From contig JAQVEI010000132.1 in assembly GCA_028697695.1 (NCBI GenBank), positions 1 to 6,707 of the forward strand: a DNA stretch of 6,707 nt, in the 5' to 3' direction. The notes under the pieces were generated by a model that was not told the origin of the DNA, searched no databases, and worked only from the letters and a program-made list of their open reading frames with translations. The DNA comes from Lentimicrobiaceae bacterium (lineage in GTDB: Bacteria > Bacteroidota > Bacteroidia > Bacteroidales > Lentimicrobiaceae). The position numbers and the translations under genes are program-made. Positions 1 through 6,420 of this stretch are shown in pieces; the first letter of the stretch is position 1, and each line of letters opens with the position of its first letter.

Positions 1-614
1 TCCAGGTCAGGTTGCATTTGTGGGTTGGCTTTAAACACCTGCTTTTCGCGTTCCAACATTAAAAGTCCCATATAGGCTGCACCCAAATCACCTGAAACAC
101 AAATAAGATCAGTGTTTTTTGCAGTGCTCCGGTAAACAATACTGTCTTTTGCTACTTCACCTATCACCGTAATGGAAATAAAAAGTCCTGAAACCGAAGA
201 GGTAGTATCTCCGCCCACCAAATCGACTTTAAATCGTTCGCATGCGAGACGGATACCCGAATACAATTCGTCGAGAGCTTCAACCGGAAAACGGTTTGAA
301 ACGGAGATGCCAATCAACATTTGCGTGGCTTTGCCGTTCATGGCGGCTATGTCTGAAATGTTTACGGCCGCAGCTTTGTACCCCAAGTGTTTTAGAGGTG
401 TGTAAGTGAGGTCAAAGTGTATGCCTTCCAGCAATAAGTCCTTGGAAATCAGCATATATTTATCACCTGCATCAATAACCGCGGCATCATCACCCACACC
501 TTTTACGGTGCTTTTATTTATTGTTTTAACCTCCCGGGTCAGGTGGTCTATTAATCCAAATTCACCCAATTCCGAGAGTTCGGTGCGTTTAGGGTCAGTA
601 TCTTCGAGTGCCAT
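1..614 (-). CDS. thiL: Thiamine-monophosphate kinase, N-terminal part (cut by window edge)
   Basis: Reading the minus strand from the ATG at 614-612 gives 204 residues with no stop before the left edge. The protein would phosphorylate thiamine monophosphate with ATP to give thiamine diphosphate, the last step of cofactor synthesis, in the cytoplasm. Seen in the translation: TELSELGEFGLIDHL near residues 11-25, the glycine-aspartate motif GVGDDAAVI at 39-47, DLLLEGIHFDL at 59-69, NISD at 85-88, GGDTT at 134-138 and SGDLGAAYMGL at 174-184. These are the Mg/ATP-binding signatures of the ThiL/PurM-like fold in the expected order. Family members are about 330-350 residues, so roughly 40% of the gene is missing. 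It is transcribed away from the suf operon, with a TAnnTTTG element just upstream of its start. The motif order and the ELGEFGLI opening separate it from the related PurM, SelD and HypE. Confidence 0.95.
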   Translation of the reverse strand, partial: MALEDTDPKRTELSELGEFGLIDHLTREVKTINKSTVKGVGDDAAVIDAGDKYMLISKDLLLEGIHFDLTYTPLKHLGYKAAAVNISDIAAMNGKATQMLIGISVSNRFPVEALDELYSGIRLACERFKVDLVGGDTTSSVSGLFISITVIGEVAKDSIVYRSTAKNTDLICVSGDLGAAYMGLLMLEREKQVFKANPQMQPDL

Positions 615-636
615 AAAAGTATTTTAATTCAAACTA

Positions 637-644
637 CAAAGATA
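637..644 (-). promoter_or_regulatory. Probable thiL promoter, -7 element
   Basis: Read on the minus strand, this is TATCTTTG, an exact match to the Bacteroidota -7 consensus TAnnTTTG. It ends 22 bases before the thiL ATG, leaving room for a short leader. No clear TTTG -33 partner is visible; only TTTC/GTTT-like bases lie at about the right distance (662-666), so the call rests on the -7 element and its position. Confidence 0.5.
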
Positions 645-720
645 ATCATAATGAGTGTTTTGAAACTGCTTTTTCCGGGAGATACCTTTCTGAAGAAAGT
701 GAAGTTGTGTTTGCGCCGGA

Positions 721-903
721 TTAAATATTGCGGTATATTTTTTCCGGTTTTTCTTCCTGGCGCGTAAAGCCACAAAAATCAGCAGCAGCGCTTACTTTTG
801 CAACTAATGTCAGCCCCGGTTGTTTATCCTTTACCTGGATGCTTAAAACCTCTTCAAAAAACGGAGTATCTTCATAATGATTATTAAAATGCCTGTTTCG
901 CTT
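721..903 (-). pseudogene. Possible remnant of a small unidentified gene
   Basis: The minus strand is open for 60 codons from 903 down to a TAA at 723-721, but contains no ATG in frame. The C-terminal part (DTPFFEEVLSIQVKDKQPGL, continuing LTLVAKVSAAADF) has a protein-like residue mix with balanced charge and hydrophobic spacing. An ATG in another frame at 863-861 opens MKILRFLKRF and then stops. One extra T in the T6 run at 846-851 would join it to the longer frame, giving about 50 residues. This suggests a frameshifted small gene, but I recognise no family and no promoter precedes it. It may equally be chance in noncoding DNA. Confidence 0.15.
871..887. promoter_or_regulatory. Fur-box-like palindrome upstream of the suf promoter
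   Basis: The core ATAAT-G-ATTAT at 874-884 is a perfect 5-1-5 inverted repeat. Pairing continues as TT/AA at 871-872 and 886-887, with one mismatched pair at 873/885. The core equals the centre of the 6-1-6 form of the E. coli Fur box, apart from the outermost pair. Its centre lies about 60 bases upstream of the inferred suf transcription start. Fur repression of suf is known in E. coli; its role here is inference, and A/T-rich DNA can give such repeats by chance. Another metalloregulator or activator could use it. Confidence 0.35.
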
Positions 904-934
904 TTAAGGGGTACTTTTAATTTAAGTATCTTTG
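902..934 (+). promoter_or_regulatory. Probable suf operon promoter (-33/-7)
   Basis: TATCTTTG at 927-934 matches the Bacteroidota -7 consensus TAnnTTTG exactly. A T-rich TTTT at 902-905 lies 21 bases upstream, in the window expected for the -33 TTTG/TTG element, though the match is weak. Transcription would begin near 938-942, leaving a leader of roughly 41-45 bases before the sufB ATG at 983. No other convincing promoter precedes any downstream gene of the operon. Confidence 0.6.
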
Positions 935-982
935 TACCGACTTAATCTGATTCAATTAAGTGTTGAAAATATTTTTGGAACA

Positions 983-2431
983 ATGGAAAAAGAGAACAAC
1001 GATATACTGCATGAATTAACGCAGAGTGAATATAAGTATGGTTTTTATACCGATATTGAGATGGACATGGCGCCCAAGGGGTTAACCGAAGACACCATCC
1101 GTTTTATATCAGCCAGGAAGAACGAGCCTGAGTGGTTACTCGAATACCGGCTTAAGGCTTTCCGGCATTGGTTAACCATGGTTGAGCCTGAGTGGGCGCA
1201 CATAAGTTATCCGCCCATTGACTATCAGGACATCATTTATTATGCTGCACCCAAGCGCAAGAAAGAGCTTAAGAGTCTGGATGAAGTGGATCCGGAATTG
1301 CTGGAAACCTTTAAAAAGCTGGGCATTTCTCTCGAAGAACAGAAAAGGTTGTCGGGGGTGGCTGTAGATGCTGTTATTGATTCTGTTTCGGTAAAAACGA
1401 CTTTCTCGGAAACATTGGAAAAGCAGGGCATCATTTTCTGTTCGTTCAGCGAAGCGGTGCAGAAAGTTCCCGAGCTGGTGCGTCAATACCTGGGTACAGT
1501 GGTGCCGTCCGATGACAATTATTTTGCGGCTTTGAACTCGGCTGTTTTCAGCGATGGCAGCTTTTGTTATATTCCCAAGGGAGTGCGTTGTCCCATCGAA
1601 TTATCAACCTATTTTCGTATCAATGCAGCCAATACTGGGCAATTTGAACGAACGCTTATCATCGGGGATGAGGGCAGCTATGTGAGTTACATGGAAGGAT
1701 GCACCGCCCCTATGCGCGATGAAAATCAACTGCATGCAGCCATAGTGGAAATTATTGCCCTTAAAGATGCAGAAGTTAAATACTCTACCGTTCAAAACTG
1801 GTACCCTGGCAATAAGAAGGGAGAAGGCGGGGTTTATAATTTTGTAACCAAGCGCGGAATTTGTAAGGGGACACACTCTAAAATTTCATGGACACAGGTG
1901 GAAACCGGCTCTGCCATCACCTGGAAATATCCCAGCGTTATCCTGATGGGTGATCATTCCGTGGGTGAATTTTACTCGGTGGCAGTTACCAATAACTTTC
2001 AGCAGGCCGATACCGGTACCAAGATGATTCACCTGGGAAAGAATACCCGCAGCACGATAATCTCCAAAGGCATTTCTGCCGGGCAGAGCAACAACAGTTA
2101 CCGGGGTTTGGTGAAGATGACCAAACGGGCCGCAAACTCCAGAAACTTCTCACAATGCGACTCCCTGTTGCTGGGCGACCGTTGTGGCGCACATACCTTT
2201 CCCTATATAAAAGCAGAGAATAAAACTTCTATAGTGGAGCATGAAGCTACCACCTCTAAAATATCGGATGAACAGTTATACTATTGCAACCAGCGTGGCA
2301 TCTCAACCGAAAGTGCCATAGGGCTTATTGTAAATGGCTATGCCAGGGAAGTGCTTAAAAAACTACCCATGGAATTTGCTGTCGAGGCCCAAAAGCTGCT
2401 CTCCCTGAGCCTGGAAGGAAGCGTAGGCTAA
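983..2431 (+). CDS. sufB: Fe-S cluster assembly scaffold protein SufB
   Basis: SufB is the cytoplasmic scaffold subunit on which the SufBC2D complex assembles iron-sulfur clusters. The 482-residue product is close to the usual SufB length. Residues matching the E. coli functional sites are present: Cys240 in MEGCTAP (E. coli C254, sulfur entry), Cys392 in SQCDSLLLGD (E. coli C405), and His420-Glu421 in VEHEATTS (E. coli H433-E434). The conserved GDRCGAHTFPY and the ending EFAVEAQKLLSLSLEGSVG are also seen. The frame stays open upstream to a TTG at 932, but that codon lies inside the TAnnTTTG promoter element and could not be in the transcript. I therefore chose the ATG at 983, whose protein starts MEKENNDILHELTQSEY; it has only a weak GGAA (977-980) in front. 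It is the first gene of the operon. Confidence 0.97.
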   Translation: MEKENNDILHELTQSEYKYGFYTDIEMDMAPKGLTEDTIRFISARKNEPEWLLEYRLKAFRHWLTMVEPEWAHISYPPIDYQDIIYYAAPKRKKELKSLDEVDPELLETFKKLGISLEEQKRLSGVAVDAVIDSVSVKTTFSETLEKQGIIFCSFSEAVQKVPELVRQYLGTVVPSDDNYFAALNSAVFSDGSFCYIPKGVRCPIELSTYFRINAANTGQFERTLIIGDEGSYVSYMEGCTAPMRDENQLHAAIVEIIALKDAEVKYSTVQNWYPGNKKGEGGVYNFVTKRGICKGTHSKISWTQVETGSAITWKYPSVILMGDHSVGEFYSVAVTNNFQQADTGTKMIHLGKNTRSTIISKGISAGQSNNSYRGLVKMTKRAANSRNFSQCDSLLLGDRCGAHTFPYIKAENKTSIVEHEATTSKISDEQLYYCNQRGISTESAIGLIVNGYAREVLKKLPMEFAVEAQKLLSLSLEGSVG

Positions 2432-2484
2432 ACTGAGTTTTGAAGATGAACTAAAACCATAAAATAATTTTTAATTGACTGACA

Positions 2485-3234
2485 ATGCTTAGTATAAAAA
2501 ACTTAAGAGCTTCCATCGAAGGAAAAGAGATATTAAAAGGTGTTAATTTGGAAGTTCGGGCCGGCGAAGTGCATGCCATAATGGGTCCCAACGGAACCGG
2601 TAAAAGCACCCTTGCCTCGGTAATTGCCGGACGCGACATCTTTGAGGTGGAAGAAGGTGAAGTAATTTTTAAAGGTAAAAACCTCATTGGTATGCCTGTT
2701 GATGAACGGGCCAATGAAGGTATTTTCCTGGGATTTCAATACCCGGTAGAGATTCCGGGGGTAAGTATGACCAACTTTATGCGTACTGCCATTAATGAAC
2801 AGCGCAAATACCGGGGCCTTGATTCTATGCCTGCCCAGGAATTCCTAAACCGCATGGAAGAGAAAAAACGGTTGCTCGAAATTCATTCCAAGCTGGCCAA
2901 CCGCTCCGTAAATGAAGGATTTTCGGGTGGCGAAAAAAAGAAAAATGAAATTTTTCAAATGGCTATCCTCGACCCCGAACTGGCTATACTTGACGAAACA
3001 GATTCAGGACTTGACATTGATGCACTGAAAATTGTTGCCCATGGTGTGAATACACTCAGACGTCCTGACAATGCGATTATTGTAATTACACACTATCAGC
3101 GCCTGCTCGAGTATATTGTACCTGATTTCGTGCATGTGCTGTTCGATGGACGCATTGTCCGCTCGGGTGGGAAGGAACTCGCTTTTGAACTCGAAGATAA
3201 GGGTTACGAATGGATAAAGGAAGCCCAGGTGTAA
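2485..3234 (+). CDS. sufC: Fe-S cluster assembly ATPase SufC
   Basis: SufC is the ABC-type ATPase of the SufBC2D complex; its ATP-driven dimerisation remodels SufB-SufD so that the cluster can form. It is soluble, not a transporter subunit. The 249-residue protein shows Walker A GPNGTGKST (34-42), the Q-loop in GFQYPVEIPGVS (Q85), the ABC signature FSGGEKKKNE (146-155), Walker B LAILDETDSGLD (166-177, Glu171 catalytic) and the switch histidine H203 in ITHYQR. The ETDSGLD and YPVEIPGV wording is specific to SufC among ABC ATPases. It starts 53 bases after sufB, behind an A/T-rich leader with no Shine-Dalgarno. No transmembrane partner is nearby, consistent with the Suf role. Confidence 0.97.
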   Translation: MLSIKNLRASIEGKEILKGVNLEVRAGEVHAIMGPNGTGKSTLASVIAGRDIFEVEEGEVIFKGKNLIGMPVDERANEGIFLGFQYPVEIPGVSMTNFMRTAINEQRKYRGLDSMPAQEFLNRMEEKKRLLEIHSKLANRSVNEGFSGGEKKKNEIFQMAILDPELAILDETDSGLDIDALKIVAHGVNTLRRPDNAIIVITHYQRLLEYIVPDFVHVLFDGRIVRSGGKELAFELEDKGYEWIKEAQV

Positions 3235-3258
3235 TCCTTCAACAAAATCATTTGAATC

Positions 3259-4662
3259 ATGGACGAAACGAATATACAATACAATATCATGGAGAAGTTC
3301 AGGGCCTTTTTTAGTGAAAATAAGGCAGTACTTCTCGCAGGTGATTCGCCATATGTTGAACAGCTTAAAACACAGGCATTTAACCATTTTTCAGCGCATG
3401 GATTTCCACATACCCGACTCGAAAAATGGCGGAATACCGATCTGAGCAACATGTTGAAACACGATTTCAATTTCCCGTTAAAACAAACGACCTTTGATGT
3501 GGATTTGGATGAGGTGTTCAGATGCGAAGTGCCTGATTTTAATACCCGGCTGATTCCGCAAATGAATGGCTGGTTTATGGGTACGGGTGAGCAATTGCCC
3601 AACGGTGTTATCATATGCAGCCTGAACGAAGCAATAAGTAAATATCCCGATATTATTGAAAAACACTTTGGCCGGTATGCTGACATAAAGGATGCAAACC
3701 TCACGGCATTGAATACGGCATTTTTCAGAGATGGTGTATTTATTTACGTGCCCGACAATGTCAGTATAGAACAACCCATGCAAATGGTTGATCTGGTAAA
3801 CTCAGGTAAAAATATCTTTATTCAGGTGCGTAACCTGATTGTTATGGGGAAAAACAGCAGCCTGAGCCTGGTTCAATGCGACGATTCTATTGACAATAAT
3901 ATAGGTTTTAACAATACAGTTACCGAAGTTTATCTGGATGAGAATGCAAACCTGGATCATTATAAGCTTCAGAACAAGAACAATGCATCGGCTTTGACCA
4001 ACAGCGCCTACTTTCATCTGGAAAAGGGGGCCAACCTCAGTACCAATGCCATCAGCCTGAATGGAGGACTCATCCGCAATGAAACACAAGTGAGGCTCAA
4101 CGGTCAGGGGAGCCATGCCGACATACTGGGTTTATACCTGATGGATCATGAGCAGCATGTCGACAACCAGGTTTTTGTTGATCATGCAGTAGCGCACTGC
4201 ACCAGCAATGAGTTGTTCAAAGGCATACTGGATGACCATGCTTCGGGAGTTTTTAACGGACATATACTGGTTAGGCCAGATGCACAGCAAACCAATGCTT
4301 ACCAAAACAACAAGAACATCTTAATATCGGACAAGGCAGTTATTGATACCAAACCTTTTTTGGAAATATATGCCGACGATGTGAAGTGCAGTCATGGAGC
4401 TACGGTAGGTCAACTGGATGAAGATGCCCGCTTTTACCTGCAATCCAGAGGTATAAGCCGTGACAATGCCCAGATGTTATTGATGTATGCTTTTGCTGCC
4501 GACATAGTGAATAAAATCAGCCTGACTCCCTTGCGCAATCGTATTGACGATTTGGTGAAAAAAAGACTGAGGGGAGAACTCTCCTCCTGCGAGCAATGTG
4601 TGCTGCATTGCAATTCAAAGGAGCAAAAAATTTCCTTTGAAATTGATATGAGCCGCATTTAA
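3259..4662 (+). CDS. sufD: Fe-S cluster assembly protein SufD
   Basis: SufD is the SufB paralogue that pairs with it and SufC in the SufBC2D scaffold, and it is linked to iron acquisition. The 467-residue product has an N-terminal helical region with EKWRNTDLSNM (55-65), a central beta-helix region, and the C-terminal core motif DDVKCSHGATVGQLDEDARF (373-392). Cys377 and His379 there correspond to E. coli SufD C358 and H360, the latter implicated in cluster assembly with SufB C405. QSRGIS (395-400) follows. It is longer than E. coli SufD (about 423 residues), and its tail carries a cysteine-rich CEQCVLHC (444-451). The ATG at 3259 lies 24 bases after sufC; an in-frame ATG at 3289 would shorten it by ten residues and cannot be excluded. 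Confidence 0.95.
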   Translation: MDETNIQYNIMEKFRAFFSENKAVLLAGDSPYVEQLKTQAFNHFSAHGFPHTRLEKWRNTDLSNMLKHDFNFPLKQTTFDVDLDEVFRCEVPDFNTRLIPQMNGWFMGTGEQLPNGVIICSLNEAISKYPDIIEKHFGRYADIKDANLTALNTAFFRDGVFIYVPDNVSIEQPMQMVDLVNSGKNIFIQVRNLIVMGKNSSLSLVQCDDSIDNNIGFNNTVTEVYLDENANLDHYKLQNKNNASALTNSAYFHLEKGANLSTNAISLNGGLIRNETQVRLNGQGSHADILGLYLMDHEQHVDNQVFVDHAVAHCTSNELFKGILDDHASGVFNGHILVRPDAQQTNAYQNNKNILISDKAVIDTKPFLEIYADDVKCSHGATVGQLDEDARFYLQSRGISRDNAQMLLMYAFAADIVNKISLTPLRNRIDDLVKKRLRGELSSCEQCVLHCNSKEQKISFEIDMSRI

Positions 4663-4674
4663 AAGTGATTAACC

Positions 4675-5931
4675 ATGGGAAAAGAAGATTCTGTTCATAC
4701 ATCCACCCCCGGGCTGGGCGACATTGAAGCCATCAGGGCTGATTTCCCGATTTTAAGGCGGGAAGTGGAGGGTAAACCGCTGATATATTTTGATAACGCA
4801 GCTACAACGCAAAAGCCGCAGGTGGTAATAGATGCATTAACGGAATATTATAAGCACATGAATGCAAATGTGCACCGGGGTGTGCATCTGCTGAGCCGCG
4901 AAGCCACTACAGCCTTTGAGAAAGCAAGAGAAAATATAGCCGATTTTATAAACACCCGGTCGGCCCGCGAATTAATTTTCACCCGCGGCTGTACCGAGGC
5001 CATCAATCTGGTGGCAGCAACCTGGGGCCGCGCAAATATAAAAGCTGGGGATGAAATACTTATATCGGCCCTGGAGCATCATTCCAACATAGTGCCCTGG
5101 CAAATGCTATGTGAACAATCAGGCGCACGACTTGTGGTATGCCCGCTTCATCCCGACGGCTCATTAAACATGCAGGAGTTCGGCCGTTTGCTTAATGTGC
5201 GTACGCGTCTGGTGGCCATATCGCATGTCTCCAATACGCTGGGCACAATAAATCCGGTTAAGGAGATCATCCGTATGGCACATGAAACAGAGGCAAAAGT
5301 GCTCATCGATGGTGCTCAGGCGCTTTCGCACCTGGCGGTGGATGTGCAGGATCTGGATTGCGATTTTTATACCTTTTCAGCCCACAAGATTTATGGGCCA
5401 ATGGGTATAGGTGGCCTTTACGGGAAAGAAAAACTGCTAAAACAGATGCCGCCATATCAGGGAGGAGGAGAAATGATCGAAAATGTAACTTTCGAACATA
5501 CTTCATACAATGAACCGCCCTTTAAATTTGAGGCCGGTACCCCAAATGTTGCCGGAGCGCTGGCTTTTAGCGCCGCCATAGATTACGTGAAGCATTTAGG
5601 CATTGCAAATATTGCCAAACGTGAAGCAGAGCTGCTTCACTACGCTACCGGAGCACTTAAGAATATACCCGGTGTTGTCATTATCGGAACTGCTGCTCAA
5701 AAAGCATCTGTCATCTCATTTCTTATCGATGACATTCATCCCTATGATGCCGGAACAATTATTGACCATTTTGGTATTGCCGTAAGAACAGGCACCCACT
5801 GCACACAGCCACTGTTGGACAGTCTGGCCATCCCGGGAACCATCAGGGCCTCGTTTGCATTTTACAACACTTTCACTGAAATTGACCATCTCATTAAAGC
5901 AGTGAATAAAGTAAGGGAGATGTTTTTGTAA
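4675..5931 (+). CDS. sufS: Cysteine desulfurase SufS (group II)
   Basis: SufS is a pyridoxal-phosphate enzyme that converts cysteine to alanine and holds the sulfur as a persulfide for transfer to SufE. The 418-residue product has the family landmarks: YFDNAATTQKP (38-48), HRGVHLLS (67-74), EHHSNIVPW (134-142), the cofactor-contacting DGAQ (212-215), the Schiff-base lysine K238 in FSAHKIYGPMG, and the active-site cysteine C376 in RTGTHCTQPL. R391 in TIRASFAFYN matches the substrate-carboxylate arginine. The short segment around C376 and the adjoining sufE mark it as group II SufS, not IscS/NifS. The active-site context is THCT, where E. coli SufS has HHCA. It begins 12 bases after sufD. The next in-frame Met is residue 62, so this start is secure; about a dozen leading residues look like a variable extension. 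Confidence 0.96.
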   Translation: MGKEDSVHTSTPGLGDIEAIRADFPILRREVEGKPLIYFDNAATTQKPQVVIDALTEYYKHMNANVHRGVHLLSREATTAFEKARENIADFINTRSARELIFTRGCTEAINLVAATWGRANIKAGDEILISALEHHSNIVPWQMLCEQSGARLVVCPLHPDGSLNMQEFGRLLNVRTRLVAISHVSNTLGTINPVKEIIRMAHETEAKVLIDGAQALSHLAVDVQDLDCDFYTFSAHKIYGPMGIGGLYGKEKLLKQMPPYQGGGEMIENVTFEHTSYNEPPFKFEAGTPNVAGALAFSAAIDYVKHLGIANIAKREAELLHYATGALKNIPGVVIIGTAAQKASVISFLIDDIHPYDAGTIIDHFGIAVRTGTHCTQPLLDSLAIPGTIRASFAFYNTFTEIDHLIKAVNKVREMFL

Positions 5932-5982
5932 ATGTCTGGAAGTTACCCTTACCAGATTAGCGCCATTAAATGATTTAAAATA

Positions 5983-6417
5983 ATGAAAATAGAAGATAGA
6001 ACGCAGGCCATTATAAACGAGTTCTCCAATTTTGATGACTGGATGGACAAATACAATTACCTGATTGAATTGGGTAAAAGTCTGCCACTTATTGACGAAC
6101 AATATAAAGTGGAAAACAACCTCATACCGGGTTGCCAATCCAGGGTGTGGTTGCATGCCGAATTTGACGGGGAAAATGTGCATTTTACTGCCGACAGTGA
6201 TGCAGTTATTACCAAAGGCATTGCCAACTTGCTTATCCGTACCTTTTCCGGTCAAACTCCACAGGAAATTCTTAGCTCTTCAACAGAATTTCTCAGTGAA
6301 ATTGGTCTTACCGAACACCTTTCGCCAACACGGAGCAATGGCATGCTTTCCATGCTGAAACAAATAAAGATGTATGCCCTTGCATTTAAAGCAAAACAGG
6401 AAATGGAAAAATCCTAA
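5983..6417 (+). CDS. sufE: Sulfur acceptor protein SufE
   Basis: SufE takes the persulfide sulfur from SufS, stimulates its desulfurase activity and passes the sulfur to SufB. The 144-residue product has the normal family length. The acceptor cysteine is C51 in NLIPGCQSRVW, the same residue number as in E. coli SufE. Downstream are the conserved TKGIANLLI (77-85), the SGQTPQEI segment (89-96), and TRSNGM (116-121), whose R117 matches the conserved C-terminal arginine. It starts 51 bases after sufS, behind an A/T-rich leader. CsdE is a close relative, but position in the suf operon beside sufS supports SufE. Confidence 0.95.
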   Translation: MKIEDRTQAIINEFSNFDDWMDKYNYLIELGKSLPLIDEQYKVENNLIPGCQSRVWLHAEFDGENVHFTADSDAVITKGIANLLIRTFSGQTPQEILSSSTEFLSEIGLTEHLSPTRSNGMLSMLKQIKMYALAFKAKQEMEKS

Positions 6418-6420
6418 AAC

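Larger units (their letters stand above)
615..982. other. Divergent intergenic region between thiL and sufB
   Basis: This 368-base stretch separates two genes transcribed outward. It holds a TAnnTTTG element for each direction (637-644 minus, 927-934 plus), a palindrome at 871-887, and an open minus-strand reading at 721-903 that has no start codon. Plus-strand micro-ORFs at 651-767 (38 codons) and 807-887 (26 codons) have no supporting features. I see no tRNA, no recognisable riboswitch core and no terminator hairpin. The length is generous for a divergent promoter pair and leaves room for upstream regulator sites or a lost small gene. Confidence 0.7.

Noticed and set aside
172..627. Plus-strand ORFs at 172-405 and 406-627
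   Set aside because: They lie antisense to thiL, whose minus-strand frame carries all the kinase motifs; the plus-strand products are serine/proline-rich antisense readings with no family match.
651..767. Plus-strand 38-codon ORF (MSVLKLLFPGDTF...) in the intergenic region
   Set aside because: It has no promoter or ribosome-binding context, no recognisable family, and overlaps the region where the opposite strand looks more protein-like.
793..887. A further TAnnTTTG match (TACTTTTG, 793-800) followed by an ATG at 807 and a 26-codon ORF
   Set aside because: There is no -33 partner at the right spacing and the peptide resembles nothing known. An 8-base motif with two free positions is expected by chance in A/T-rich DNA.
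2432..2484. Possible terminator or regulatory hairpin in the sufB-sufC gap
   Set aside because: The gap is A/T-rich but has no GC-rich stem followed by a T run; it looks like an ordinary operon spacer.
3204..3704. Minus-strand 166-codon ORF across the sufC-sufD junction, and a similar 179-codon one at 5716-6255 across sufS-sufE
   Set aside because: Both are antisense to genes with intact catalytic motifs and have cysteine/histidine/phenylalanine-heavy compositions typical of shadow frames.
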